From positions 744,001 to 808,000 of the forward strand of contig JWTM01000424.1 of NCBI GenBank assembly GCA_001749745.1: 64,000 bases of DNA, given 5' to 3'. The position numbers were made by a program, and so were the translations under genes. Source of the stretch: Candidatus Marispirochaeta associata (GTDB taxonomy: Bacteria > Spirochaetota > Spirochaetia > JC444 > Marispirochaetaceae). A model generated the notes under the pieces. It did no database searches and had not been told where the DNA came from. It saw only the letters and a program-made list of their open reading frames with translations. Each line of letters starts with the position of its first letter. The stretch's first letter is position 1. Shown in pieces: positions 52,006 through 61,047 of the stretch.

Positions 52006-53652
52006 ATGCAGGAAAGTATCGGCTACCTAGAACAGCTTTATGAAGGCGGCGCGGATTCCTCCGTGCTGGACGGACCTATCCTCGAATGGAATGAGGAGAA
52101 GGTTCAGAATTTTTTAAAAGAGTATCATGCCGCCCTGGAAGGGACGACTCCCTTAGGGCTTGAAAAAAGCGGTCGGCTTCCGGACGAGGTCATGGCGGGG
52201 CTGAAGAGATCGGGCATCTTCGGGTTGACTATACCCGCCGAGTATCGGGGACTCGGGATGAGCCTGAAGGAGTACCTGCGGGTCGTCGAGGAGGCTGCCA
52301 AGGACGATATGGCGCTGGTCCTTATTCCCCTGGCCCACCTCTCGATCGGTATGAAGGGCATCCTCCTTTTTGGCAACGAAGAACAGAAACAGCGCTATCT
52401 GCCCCGGGCGGCCACCGGCGAGATGGTCTTTGCCTACTGCCTTACAGAACCGAAGCAGGGCTCCGACGCCCAGCATATCGAAACCCGAGCCAAGCTGAGC
52501 GAAGACGGCACCCATTATATCCTCAACGGCGGGAAGACCTATATCACCAACGGCAACTACGCCGGAGGGTTGACGGTCTTCGCCCGCATAGAGGAGGCCG
52601 AAGCAAAGGCGGATAAGCCAAAGCTGGGAGCCTTTATCGTCGAGACCGGCTGGGACGGGGTTAAGGTCGGAGCGGATATGGCCAAGATGGGCTTGAAGAT
52701 CAGTTCGACTACGGCCATCCAGTTCAAGGATGTCAAAATCCCCGTGGAGAATCGTTTAGGCGAGGAGGGGGACGGTTTCAAGATCGCCATGACGATCCTC
52801 AACTATGGTCGACTGGGGTTAGGGGCCGCATCGGCGGGCATCATGTTCCAGGCCTATCGGGATATGAAGAAGCGGGCCGGGAAGCGGATACAATTCGGCC
52901 GACCCATAGCGGAGTTCGAACTGATCCAGGAGAAGATCGGCCGGGCATATGCCCACGGTATCGCCGCTTCGGCGATAACCTATCAGACCGCCTCCCTGTT
53001 AGAGAAGTCGCCGCTGATGAATGTCGCCATGGAGAGTTCCCACACCAAACTCTACGGCACCAACGCCGCCTGGGATACCCTCTACGATGCGGTGCAGACC
53101 TACGGCGGGTCGGGCTACATCGCCACCCAGGGCTATGAGAAGCGCATGCGTGATTTTCGGGTAACCACCATCTTCGAGGGTACCAGCGAGATTCACTCAA
53201 TCTATCCCCCCTTAGCCGCCGCCCGGAGTATCATGAAACGGCTGAAGGGGAAGGGCGGTCTGGGGAAATTCTTTACCCTCCTCGGTATCCGACGCAGTTC
53301 CCCGCCGCGGATCGCCTCTCCCGCCTTTCCCGGCGATACCGGTCTCGAGCAGGCCCTGATCCGGCGGGCGATAAAACTGGTAACCGGCGGAATGATGAAA
53401 TTCGGTCGCACGCTTCCGGAGCGGGAGTTCCTGCTACGCCGGGCTACGCGCCTCAGTCTCTACTACTACATCCTGCTTTCGACCCGACGCTATATAAGTG
53501 AGTTAAAGGCCGAGGGAAGGCATAGCTCCGAAGAAGCGAATCTCGGCGCGGCCTACGCTATCCTGGCTGCCGAGGCGGAGGAGGCGCTTGCTCTCGACGG
53601 CGATCTGCGTCCCGATCCGCGTTGGGAGGCCTATAGCCGTCTCAGCTCTTAG
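52006..53652 (+). CDS. Acyl-CoA dehydrogenase
   Basis: 548 aa from ATG 52006, with AGGAGG 9 bases upstream. The three-domain fold is complete: N-terminal helices, the FAD-binding strand FAYCLTEPKQGSDAQHIETRA, the T-T-A-I-Q-F strand, and the C-terminal helical domain with QTYGGSGYIATQGYEKRMRDFRVTTIFEGTSEI. The catalytic base is Glu in the final segment (F-E-G-T). It carries an extra C-terminal helical extension of about 110 residues (from about 435), like the very-long-chain and FadE-like members. It oxidises an acyl-CoA. No ETF genes are adjacent. Confidence 0.92.
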   Translation: MQESIGYLEQLYEGGADSSVLDGPILEWNEEKVQNFLKEYHAALEGTTPLGLEKSGRLPDEVMAGLKRSGIFGLTIPAEYRGLGMSLKEYLRVVEEAAKDDMALVLIPLAHLSIGMKGILLFGNEEQKQRYLPRAATGEMVFAYCLTEPKQGSDAQHIETRAKLSEDGTHYILNGGKTYITNGNYAGGLTVFARIEEAEAKADKPKLGAFIVETGWDGVKVGADMAKMGLKISSTTAIQFKDVKIPVENRLGEEGDGFKIAMTILNYGRLGLGAASAGIMFQAYRDMKKRAGKRIQFGRPIAEFELIQEKIGRAYAHGIAASAITYQTASLLEKSPLMNVAMESSHTKLYGTNAAWDTLYDAVQTYGGSGYIATQGYEKRMRDFRVTTIFEGTSEIHSIYPPLAAARSIMKRLKGKGGLGKFFTLLGIRRSSPPRIASPAFPGDTGLEQALIRRAIKLVTGGMMKFGRTLPEREFLLRRATRLSLYYYILLSTRRYISELKAEGRHSSEEANLGAAYAILAAEAEEALALDGDLRPDPRWEAYSRLSS

Positions 53653-53721
53653 CTCTTTTTCTGCTTGCAATTTTCATCCCTATTCCTGACAATGGGAATA
53701 TACCGGTATCAAGGAATGGGG

Positions 53722-54801
53722 ATGAAGCGAGTAGGCGAGATCACACTCTTTATCATAGCGGGCCTGGTTCTCGCGGGTACTAATCTCTGGGCTTCACCCT
53801 ACGACGCGCTCGTCGATGAGCTGGCCGCGTCCTTGCGGGATCGAGCGGCTACTGTAGCGGTGGCGGAACTCGAAAGCGATGCCGGCGGGCGTACGGGCCG
53901 GTTTATCGCCGCAGAGATTAGCGAGGCCTTTGTGCGGGCCGGCGTCCGGGTTGTGGATAGGACCAACATAGAACGGATCAGCGAGGAACTGGAGTTTCAA
54001 CTCTCCGGCGCCGTGCAAAATGATTCCGTCGCCGAGATCGGACAGGCCCTGGGGGCCGACTATCTGGTTTTCGGTACGGTCCGGGGGATAACCCGGCCGG
54101 GTTACTCGAACAAGGGGCTGAAGGTAAACGCTCAGTTGGTTGATGTCGCCCGCGGCCGGGTGGTGAGCTCCGGCTCTACCGAGGTAGAGGCCTCGGACAT
54201 GACCAGTCCCTACCGCCGCCGGGAGGTTCGTGCTTCGGCCGAGTATCCCGATTTTCTCGATCTCAAGCTCGCGGGGACCCTCTATCGAAGTTATTTCTAC
54301 GATTCGGGCGAGCTCTCCTTCGAGGAGGGGAACGGCCCGGGCGGGGAATTGGGGATCGCCTTTCAGCGTGAAGGGGATGGCTTCTTCTCCGGCGGCTGGG
54401 AGTTTCTCTACGGCTATGACTCACAATCCGAGAGCGATATCAACCTCTACAGTCACAGCTTCACTCTGGGGCGGCTCTTCCTCATTCGATTACCCCTGTG
54501 GCGCTACTTCGAGGGGTTTCCCTTTCTTACCCACGCTTATACGGGAGTCGCCGCATCGGCAGGCTTGAGCTATTACTACGGCGACGTGGATGATTACTTC
54601 GGTATCGGATTCAAGGCTGCGGTCCTTGCAGGCTGGTCTCAAGGCTTGAATGACAATCTGAATCTCTTCGCCGAATACCGCTACACCCCGAAAGCACTTA
54701 CCGGTGGTCTATACGGATTCGGCTCGGATAGTTCCGATTTCATCCACGCCTATCGGACGAGCGGTCATCAGCTCTTTCTGGGTCTGAAGCTGATGCCCTG
54801 A
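53722..54801 (+). CDS. CsgG/FlgO-like domain fused to an outer-membrane beta-barrel-like domain
   Basis: 359 aa from ATG 53722, with AAGGA 6 bases before it. It has a signal peptide (about 1-25). The first part (about 30-150) resembles the CsgG/FlgO/LppA fold: TVAVAELESDAGGRTGRFIAAEI, VVDRTNIERISEELEFQ, and ALGADYLVFGTVRG. The second part (about 170-359) alternates charged and aromatic residues and ends GHQLFLGLKLMP, consistent with a small barrel. There is no lipobox cysteine, unlike CsgG itself. The last 62 bases overlap the convergent MutS-family gene. Confidence 0.7.
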   Translation: MKRVGEITLFIIAGLVLAGTNLWASPYDALVDELAASLRDRAATVAVAELESDAGGRTGRFIAAEISEAFVRAGVRVVDRTNIERISEELEFQLSGAVQNDSVAEIGQALGADYLVFGTVRGITRPGYSNKGLKVNAQLVDVARGRVVSSGSTEVEASDMTSPYRRREVRASAEYPDFLDLKLAGTLYRSYFYDSGELSFEEGNGPGGELGIAFQREGDGFFSGGWEFLYGYDSQSESDINLYSHSFTLGRLFLIRLPLWRYFEGFPFLTHAYTGVAASAGLSYYYGDVDDYFGIGFKAAVLAGWSQGLNDNLNLFAEYRYTPKALTGGLYGFGSDSSDFIHAYRTSGHQLFLGLKLMP

Positions 54802-56416
54802 GCGACGATATTTCGGCGATCGCATCCGGTGTAAGCCCGTAGCGTTCGGCGATCTCCTTGGCGTAGCTTCTCCCGGATGGACACCCTGATTCTATACGAT
54901 AGGTGCGAACCGCTCCGGATTCCTTCTCATGCGCCCGAGCTACCAGGCTGCCGAATCCGGGAAACTCCGCCGGTCGATCCGCGAGCTTTCGAGCCAGACC
55001 ATGCAGGTGGGTGGCAATAATGCCCCGCGCCCCCAGCTGATTCAAGCCCTTCAGGATCCAACTTAGGATCTCCTCGGCCTCCCCGTGACTCGTCGAGGTG
55101 AGCGGTTCGTTCAACAAGAGCAAGGACGCTCTATCCGTCTGCTTCACGGCGCCGATAATCTCCGCCAGTCGACTTGCCTCTTCGTCGAAGCGGCCGGTGA
55201 GGATATTCCCCGCTTCGCCCTTGGGAAAATGGGTAAGCACCTGAGTCGCCGCACGAAGCTGCGCCTTCTCGGCGGGTACCGGAAATCCGGCGTTGGCGAG
55301 AGACTGGACAAGTCCCAATGCCTGTAGGTACGTAGTTTTCCCACCCTGATTGGGGCCGGTGAGAAGGTAGAGATCCGGATTTGCGCCGCCGGCGCTGAAG
55401 TCGTTGCGGATGATCTGAGCTCCCCGGGAACTCCGGAAAACGAGGTGAGGATTATAGAGGCCCCGGATCGCTATCCCTTTTGCACCGAATTCGGGAAGAG
55501 CCGTCGGCATTCCCAGTTCCTTAAGCTGCTCCTGAAACCGAACCGCCGCGCACAGTACGCCGATTTCCCGCCTGAGCCGGAGGAGAAAGCCGGTCTCCAC
55601 CTCCATATAAAGGCCGATCCTCGATTTAAGCTCCTGGGCGCCTTTGCCGACGATCCGGTCGAGGTCCTCAAAGAGGGGCGCCAGGGGAAAGAAGCCTTCG
55701 GGATACTGATCGGGATTCTCCGGAACGGGATTGCGCTTCAGGGGAACCGTCGAGCTGTAGTCGCTGTCTCCGGTGCCGAAGAGACGCTCGGCCAATCCCG
55801 ATTCTACAAAGCGTTCCTCATTTACCGAGATGATTACCGCTTCGATCGGGCGTAGATGGTCGTCGAGATTGATGCCCAGGGTTAGGCTTTGGCGCCCAGC
55901 GAGGCCTCTCTTTATTTTCGGGAGCTCCTCCTTGAGACGCAGGAAAATGGGTTCCTGCTCCTTACGGCGGATAAACTCACGCAAGGCCAGTAAGCCCGCT
56001 GAGTCGAGGGGCCGGTCGAGGATACGGCTCAATTCCTCCAGGGATCGCACGTATAGTTCCAACTCGCCGAGTTTCCATATCGCCTTCAAGAGCGGCGCTC
56101 GGGAGCCGGTAGGAGAGGTGCGGGGCAGTCGGGAATAATAATGCAGTTCCAGAATTACGGGAAGCAGACCTTCCAGCGCCCTTGTAAGATCGGGTTTGTC
56201 GCTTAATTCACGGATTACCTGGAATCGGTACTCGAGATCGGCGGATTCCACCGGAGCAGTGCGAAGGGCGGTTTCCAAGGCGTCTATATCGGCCTCGGGG
56301 ATTCTGATGCGCTTCAGTAGTTCCGACAGGCCGAGATCTCGAAAGGTCTCCTCTGCAATAGAGTGGTAGTTCCCCGCCGAATGCGGTCTGTAAAGCAGGG
56401 AAACGCCACCAAGCAT
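54740..56416 (-). CDS. MutS-family ATPase (MutS domain V without mismatch-recognition domain)
   Basis: 558 aa from ATG 56416, 11 bases after the lapA stop. The upstream in-frame start at 56473 would overlap lapA. A helical lever/clamp region (1 to about 350) leads to the ATPase core: Walker A GPNQGGKTTYLQALG (about 383-397), a Walker B-like LLLLNEPLTSTSHGEA (about 459-474), then IIATHLHGL. There is no N-terminal domain I (mismatch binding) and no Smr nuclease domain. This resembles the stand-alone MutS-like or MutS2-like proteins whose role is not settled. Confidence 0.82.
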   Translation of the reverse strand: MLGGVSLLYRPHSAGNYHSIAEETFRDLGLSELLKRIRIPEADIDALETALRTAPVESADLEYRFQVIRELSDKPDLTRALEGLLPVILELHYYSRLPRTSPTGSRAPLLKAIWKLGELELYVRSLEELSRILDRPLDSAGLLALREFIRRKEQEPIFLRLKEELPKIKRGLAGRQSLTLGINLDDHLRPIEAVIISVNEERFVESGLAERLFGTGDSDYSSTVPLKRNPVPENPDQYPEGFFPLAPLFEDLDRIVGKGAQELKSRIGLYMEVETGFLLRLRREIGVLCAAVRFQEQLKELGMPTALPEFGAKGIAIRGLYNPHLVFRSSRGAQIIRNDFSAGGANPDLYLLTGPNQGGKTTYLQALGLVQSLANAGFPVPAEKAQLRAATQVLTHFPKGEAGNILTGRFDEEASRLAEIIGAVKQTDRASLLLLNEPLTSTSHGEAEEILSWILKGLNQLGARGIIATHLHGLARKLADRPAEFPGFGSLVARAHEKESGAVRTYRIESGCPSGRSYAKEIAERYGLTPDAIAEISSLRASASDPERADDRSSDRRG

Positions 56417-56427
56417 TGGAGTAGATT

Positions 56428-56631
56428 CTACCGCCTGCGTCGCTGCCGCGATCCAAGGCCGGAGAGCAACCAACCGACGAGTATACCGGCGATCAGCACC
56501 GCCAGGACGATGAGCGAGCGGGGAGCTACGATCTGCCAGGCGAGGAACTCATATCCTACGCTTTCAGGGTTCTGGATGGCGAAAATGACGGTAAAAGCGC
56601 CGATAGCAAGACCTATAATAAATCTAAACAT
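56428..56631 (-). CDS. lapA: LapA/DUF1049 membrane protein
   Basis: 67 aa with two transmembrane helices (about 3-19 and 39-60), a FAIQNPESVGYEFLAW connection typical of the LapA N-terminus, and a basic tail (RQRRRR). AAGGAGG precedes ATG 56631. LapA works with LapB in regulating LPS assembly in E. coli. The family match is by pattern; lapB is not adjacent. The MutS-like gene follows at once. Confidence 0.78.
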   Translation of the reverse strand: MFRFIIGLAIGAFTVIFAIQNPESVGYEFLAWQIVAPRSLIVLAVLIAGILVGWLLSGLGSRQRRRR

Positions 56632-56713
56632 TCTGTTCCTCCTTCTATAATGAGTGAAGTATACTTCCGCTACCGGACGATATCAAGGCGAGCTTCGCGG
56701 CGAGGAAGGGGAA

Positions 56714-57247
56714 CTAAGCGAACCACTCTGTTTCTCGGAACTCTGCCCTCATCTCATCCCGCGCCTCCCGGGCCATCCGGTAGGCGTCGGCCGCCACTCG
56801 CATATCCGCCGACGAAGGGTTCCCCGGCGCCAGAGCGGCCCGGATGACGCGCTGCGCCTTATGCAGCGAAGCTCGGGGATCTCCCGGTACGGGCGAGAGG
56901 TCGGCCTTGATCGCTCCCCCCACGGCGTAGCTCTCGCCGTCTGGCCCGCGGCGGGTCTCCAGCATGACCCCCGAGGCGGCCGCTCCGCCCAGATTAAGCA
57001 GGTGGGACTTCTCGTGGGCCCGGACCTCCGCATCCCTGCGCCCGGCCTCGTCGGAGGCGCGTAACTCATAATCGGTCCCTGGAATGGGAAGCCCTGTTTT
57101 CGTGGAAGATGCGGGCCTGCTCTCTGCCTCCGCCGCCTTCTCGCGGCGGATAACCAGGACCTGTTCGGTGGTGGTCTCCTCTCCTGGCCGGGGAGGACGA
57201 ATGCCGGGGAGTCGAGGACCCATGCCGTAATCGAAGGCGATCCGCAT
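56714..57247 (-). CDS. SprA-related putative metalloprotease
   Basis: 177 aa. The core contains VRAHEKSHL (about 74-82) with an HExxH zinc motif, and the conserved downstream block YAVGGAIKADLSPVPGDP (about 103-120) with RAALAPGNPSSADMRVA. This is the SprA-related family, a group of small proteins that carry HExxH but lack proof of proteolysis. The N-terminus (PRLPGIRPPRPGEETTTEQ) is low complexity. No partner is evident; it lies 26 bases downstream of the ablB stop on the same strand. Confidence 0.8.
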   Translation of the reverse strand: MRIAFDYGMGPRLPGIRPPRPGEETTTEQVLVIRREKAAEAESRPASSTKTGLPIPGTDYELRASDEAGRRDAEVRAHEKSHLLNLGGAAASGVMLETRRGPDGESYAVGGAIKADLSPVPGDPRASLHKAQRVIRAALAPGNPSSADMRVAADAYRMAREARDEMRAEFRETEWFA

Positions 57248-57273
57248 CGTTTAAATATAGCGGCCCACTGGGC

Positions 57274-58146
57274 TCAATTCAAGGTTTTGTACCAGACGTT
57301 CATCGACTCGATCCCGCTGGAGATGCGGGTATTGTTAATCAGGGTTCCGGCGTAGCTGTAGCCGGAGCGCTTGAAGACGGTGTTGATGCCGATCGAATTG
57401 AGTCGAGCGATTGTGTAGGCGGTCCTAACCCCGGCCTGCTTCACCGCTTCTTCCAGGGGGCGGAGTAGGTGAATCCCGAGGCGTTCGCCCCGGTGTTCCG
57501 GTTCTACCGCAAAATCGCTCATCTCTGCGGTCTGGGAGGCGCTCTTCATCTCCGCCGAGGCGGCGGCCACCAGCTTTCCCCTGTTTCGGATCCCGAAATA
57601 GCGGAAATCCTGCCTCATTGTCTCCTTCAGGTACTCATCGTCGAAGATTGGAAAGGGGTATGCGTCGAAGACCCGACGGTAGAGCTCCGCCGTCTCCCGG
57701 GCCTGCTCCTCGCCTAGGCGAACATACTCGTACCCCCGGGGGAGACGACCCCGCATCAGCTGGCGATGGTTTCTAATGATTCGCCGGAATCGGTAGAGGG
57801 CCTCCTCGGGCGCCGCGGCCCGGGATTCTTCGCGGTACTTGGCCAGAAAGAGGCCGTCCTGGCTGCCTTGAAAAAAGCCGGGAATGCGCGCCTCCTCTCT
57901 ATACTCCTCTTCGAGGAATTGGGGCGCGAACTCCTCCGGGATTACGGCGAAGGTTTTCCCGTAACCCTTCTGGTCGCATATTTTCTCCATGGCGACAATG
58001 ATGGAGGGGAAATCATCCTCGTCGAGCTCCATCAGGTAGAGGCGGTCGTTATAGGGGCCGTGTTGGATCTTAGAGTTTCCGATCTTTTCGATCCGATCAT
58101 ACTCGACTGCTGTGGCGGTTTTGTTTGCTTGGTTCATCTTACTCAT
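57274..58146 (-). CDS. ablB: Beta-lysine N6-acetyltransferase AblB
   Basis: 290 aa GNAT protein from ATG 58146, 1 base after the ablA stop. The C-terminal acetyltransferase fold shows VAAASAEMKSASQTAEMSDFAVEPEHRGERLG (about 207-238), the acetyl-CoA pyrophosphate loop being HRGERLGIHLL. The N-terminus (DRIEKIGNSKIQHGPYNDRLYLM) is the conserved start of AblB. It acetylates beta-lysine to N-epsilon-acetyl-beta-lysine, a compatible solute of halotolerant bacteria and methanogens. A GGAGGG site lies 9 bases before the ATG, inside the end of ablA. Confidence 0.93.
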   Translation of the reverse strand: MSKMNQANKTATAVEYDRIEKIGNSKIQHGPYNDRLYLMELDEDDFPSIIVAMEKICDQKGYGKTFAVIPEEFAPQFLEEEYREEARIPGFFQGSQDGLFLAKYREESRAAAPEEALYRFRRIIRNHRQLMRGRLPRGYEYVRLGEEQARETAELYRRVFDAYPFPIFDDEYLKETMRQDFRYFGIRNRGKLVAAASAEMKSASQTAEMSDFAVEPEHRGERLGIHLLRPLEEAVKQAGVRTAYTIARLNSIGINTVFKRSGYSYAGTLINNTRISSGIESMNVWYKTLN

Positions 58147-58147
58147 T

Positions 58148-59452
58148 TTAGTCGTCCCTCCGTTCCATGCGCTGGTTTTCCGCGGGGACGAGGCAAGATC
58201 TCTCGTCCCAGTCGCAGAGTAATCCCTCAATGCCGACCGCCTTCGATTCGACGGCGTCATCGAGTTTTAGTTGCAGGTGACAATCATCGCAGCGGCGGTC
58301 GCAGTAGGTCGGCGGATATGCCTCCGGCTCCTGATAGGTAGTTATTACCCCTTCGTAGTTGCGCAGGACCACCTTGTTGGGAGACCAGGAGAGGAGGTAG
58401 TTAGGCATTACCGGAATCTTCCCGCCTCCTCCGGGGGCGTCGATCACGTAGGTGGGTACGGCGAAGCCGGAGGTGTGCCCGATCAGGCTTTCGATGATTT
58501 CGATTCCCTTTCCTACGGGTGTGCGGAAGTGGGAGAGCCCCTCGGAGAGATCGCACTGGTAGAGGTAGTAGGGGCGGACCCGATTGGCAGTCAGCTTATG
58601 TACCAGACTGCGGATTATCCGGGGACAGTCGTTGATATCCCGGAGAAGAACCGACTGATTCCCCAAGGGGATACCGGCGTCGGCAAGCTTATTCAGGGCC
58701 TCCCGGGAGGAGCGGGTTATCTCCCGGGGATGGTTGAAGTGGGTGTTGAGCCAGACCGGGTGGTGGCGTTTGAGTACCTCAACTAACTCATCGGTCACCC
58801 GGTAGGGGAGTACCACCGGCATGCGGCTGCCGATGCGAATCAACTCCACATGGGGTATAGCGCTGATCTCGCCTAAAATCCAATCCAGGTAGTCGTCGGA
58901 GAGCATGAGGGGGTCCCCTCCGGAGAGAAGGACGTCCCGGACTTGCGGGGTTTCCCGAATATAATCGATTCCCTCCCGCAGGGTCGCCCGATCGGGTATG
59001 TAGTCGCAATCGCCTACCTTCCGTTTTCTGGTACAATGACGGCAGTACATGGAACAGGTATTGCTGACCTGGAACAACACTCGATCAGGATAGCGGTGAG
59101 TTATGCAGGGGGCGGGGCTGTCTTCGTCTTCGTGCAGCGGGTCGGCTGTTTCTCCGCGCTGTACGATAAGTTCATCCACCGAAGGGAATGCCTGTTTGAA
59201 GATCGGATCGTTCTCATAGTCGTCTATCTGGATGAGCGAAAGATAGTAGGGGGTTATCGAAAGGGGAAAGCGGGAAAGGGTCCTTTCCAGGGCCTCTCGT
59301 TCCGCTTGGCCGAAGCGGATTCCGCTAAGACTCTCGAAAGACGCGAGGCTCTGAATCGAGTGCTTGAGTTGCCACTTCCAGTCGTTCCAGAGGCTGCGAG
59401 AGCCCTCTTCTTCAATCTTTCGGGCGATATTCTCTTGTCGGGCGGTCAACAT
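58148..59452 (-). CDS. ablA: Lysine 2,3-aminomutase AblA (KamA)
   Basis: 434 aa radical-SAM/PLP enzyme converting L-alpha-lysine to beta-lysine. The cluster motif is CSMYCRHC (about 133-140), and the C-terminal PLP lysine region and a four-Cys tail (Y-C-D-R-R-C-D-D-C near residue 377) are present. It is longer than EpmB (about 340 aa), and its direct coupling to ablB marks it as the osmolyte enzyme, although it might also supply beta-lysine to EpmA. A promoter is seen at 59642-59668 and the leader is about 185 bases. Confidence 0.94.
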   Translation of the reverse strand: MLTARQENIARKIEEEGSRSLWNDWKWQLKHSIQSLASFESLSGIRFGQAEREALERTLSRFPLSITPYYLSLIQIDDYENDPIFKQAFPSVDELIVQRGETADPLHEDEDSPAPCITHRYPDRVLFQVSNTCSMYCRHCTRKRKVGDCDYIPDRATLREGIDYIRETPQVRDVLLSGGDPLMLSDDYLDWILGEISAIPHVELIRIGSRMPVVLPYRVTDELVEVLKRHHPVWLNTHFNHPREITRSSREALNKLADAGIPLGNQSVLLRDINDCPRIIRSLVHKLTANRVRPYYLYQCDLSEGLSHFRTPVGKGIEIIESLIGHTSGFAVPTYVIDAPGGGGKIPVMPNYLLSWSPNKVVLRNYEGVITTYQEPEAYPPTYCDRRCDDCHLQLKLDDAVESKAVGIEGLLCDWDERSCLVPAENQRMERRDD

Positions 59453-59641
59453 GCGGCTGGTTCTCCTTTTGATGTCTCTCCGCCGCTCGAATCGTCCCTC
59501 CGTCTATATTTGTAGTGCACAAAATTACATTGATAATACCTACAGATAGAACTCCCCTTGAATAACACGAATATATCGACATAAGAGACGATATTGTAGA
59601 CACTTAGCGGAGATTTGCTCTGGTCTTCTTATATGTTTCAT

Positions 59642-59668
59642 ATTATAGCGGGGGATGTGATCTGTCAA
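59642..59668 (-). promoter_or_regulatory. Promoter for ablAB
   Basis: Minus-strand TTGACA (59668-59663), a 15-base spacer (short) and TATAAT (59647-59642) in an AT-rich 270-base gap. It implies a leader of about 185 bases, longer than needed and possibly regulatory. Confidence 0.6.
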
Positions 59669-59730
59669 TATATGTAGGGTGCTAAATAATTGGGTGACGA
59701 TTTCCGCTAAAACGAGCCTCTGGGGCGCAC

Positions 59731-60906
59731 TTAATCGACGATGACTCCCGAGCCGATCAGTTCTTCCCGGTCGTACCAGGCGGCGAACTGCCCCGGCGTC
59801 ACCGCTCGCTGGGGGGCGTCAAAGCGGATTACTACAGCCTCCCGGTCGAAGCGGAGCGTAGCCGGCTGCAGCGCCTGCCGGTAGCGGATCCGCACCAGGT
59901 AGCGGCGTTCGGAATCGTCGGACGGTTCTAAATCAGGACGGATCCAATGGCATTCGCTGCGGGGGATTCGGATGGTATCCCTGAAGAGCAGGGGGTGGTC
60001 GCCGGTGCCGATATAGACGATGTTCTCATCCGTATCGACGGCCAGTACATAGCGTGGTTCAGACCCTCCGCCGGCATTGAGGCCGCGGCGTTGGCCGACG
60101 GTATAGTAGTGGGCGCCGTTATGCTCCCCCACAATATTGCCGTTCTCAGGGCTGAAGCCCCCAGCAGCCTGCTCCTTGGGGATCTCGATCATGCGCCCCG
60201 TTTTGGGTTTGAGCTTCTGCTGCAGAAACTCGGGAAGATGGACCTTGCCCACGAAGCAGATTCCCTGGGAGTCTTTTCGGGTGGCCGAGGCGAGATTCTG
60301 CTCGTCGGCGATGCGCCTGACCTCCGGTTTGGTGAGCCCCCCGATGGGAAAGAGCGCCTTCGCCAACTGATCCTGGGAGAGTTGGCAGAGGAAGTAGCTC
60401 TGATCCTTATTGGGGTCGATTCCGGCCAGTAATCGGTGAATCTCCCCTTCCGCTTCTTGGAGCGACTCTTTTCGGCAGTAGTGGCCGGTGGCGACGTAGT
60501 CGGCTCCCATCTCCAGTGCGGCTTTGAGGAAGGAGTCGAACTTGATCTCTCGATTGCAGAGGACGTCGGGATTCGGAGTACGTCCTCGGGCATACTCGTC
60601 GAACATGTAGTCCACAACCCGGGCCCGGTACTCCTGGCTGAGATCGATCTCGGTCAGAGGAATCCCCAGCCGCGAGGCCACCAAGCGGGCCATCATAATG
60701 TCGTCCTCATAGCTGCAGCCGCCGGACTTCAGTCCGGTATCGTCGTGCCAGTTGCGCATAAAGAGGGCCTCTACCCGGTACCCTTGCTGTTTTAACAGAT
60801 AGGCGGCGACGCTGGAATCGACCCCGCCGGAGAGACCGACCACGACGGAGGGGGATGCCGATGGGAAGGCGCTGGCGCGGGATAGGGATTGGGGCTGGGA
60901 TTGCAT
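59731..60906 (-). CDS. mnmA: tRNA-specific 2-thiouridylase MnmA
   Basis: 391 aa. It has the N-terminal PP-loop VGLSGGVDSSVAAYLL (23-38) and two catalytic cysteines: in TPNPDVLCNREIKFD (about 110-124) and in KDSQGICFVGK (about 208-218). A C-terminal beta-barrel follows (about 300-391). It installs 2-thiouridine at tRNA position 34. The sulfur donor relay (IscS/Tus) is not nearby. It is complete and transcribed away from the MFS-HEAT gene. Confidence 0.96.
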   Translation of the reverse strand: MQSQPQSLSRASAFPSASPSVVVGLSGGVDSSVAAYLLKQQGYRVEALFMRNWHDDTGLKSGGCSYEDDIMMARLVASRLGIPLTEIDLSQEYRARVVDYMFDEYARGRTPNPDVLCNREIKFDSFLKAALEMGADYVATGHYCRKESLQEAEGEIHRLLAGIDPNKDQSYFLCQLSQDQLAKALFPIGGLTKPEVRRIADEQNLASATRKDSQGICFVGKVHLPEFLQQKLKPKTGRMIEIPKEQAAGGFSPENGNIVGEHNGAHYYTVGQRRGLNAGGGSEPRYVLAVDTDENIVYIGTGDHPLLFRDTIRIPRSECHWIRPDLEPSDDSERRYLVRIRYRQALQPATLRFDREAVVIRFDAPQRAVTPGQFAAWYDREELIGSGVIVD

Positions 60907-61047
60907 GAACGCAGCCTACCAGAAAAGCCGAGAATCGACAACTCTCATAGCATTCTTGACTATTCGCCAAAGGGGCGCGTCCCCAGTTTCCCATAGATCG
61001 CAATAGCCCTTGTCCAGTTTCGGCGCTAAAGGTAGGATGCTGCAAGG

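Noticed and set aside
58148-59452. Naming the aminomutase EpmB because EF-P and EpmA are in the window
   Set aside because: Its length (434 aa) and one-base spacing to ablB identify it as AblA.
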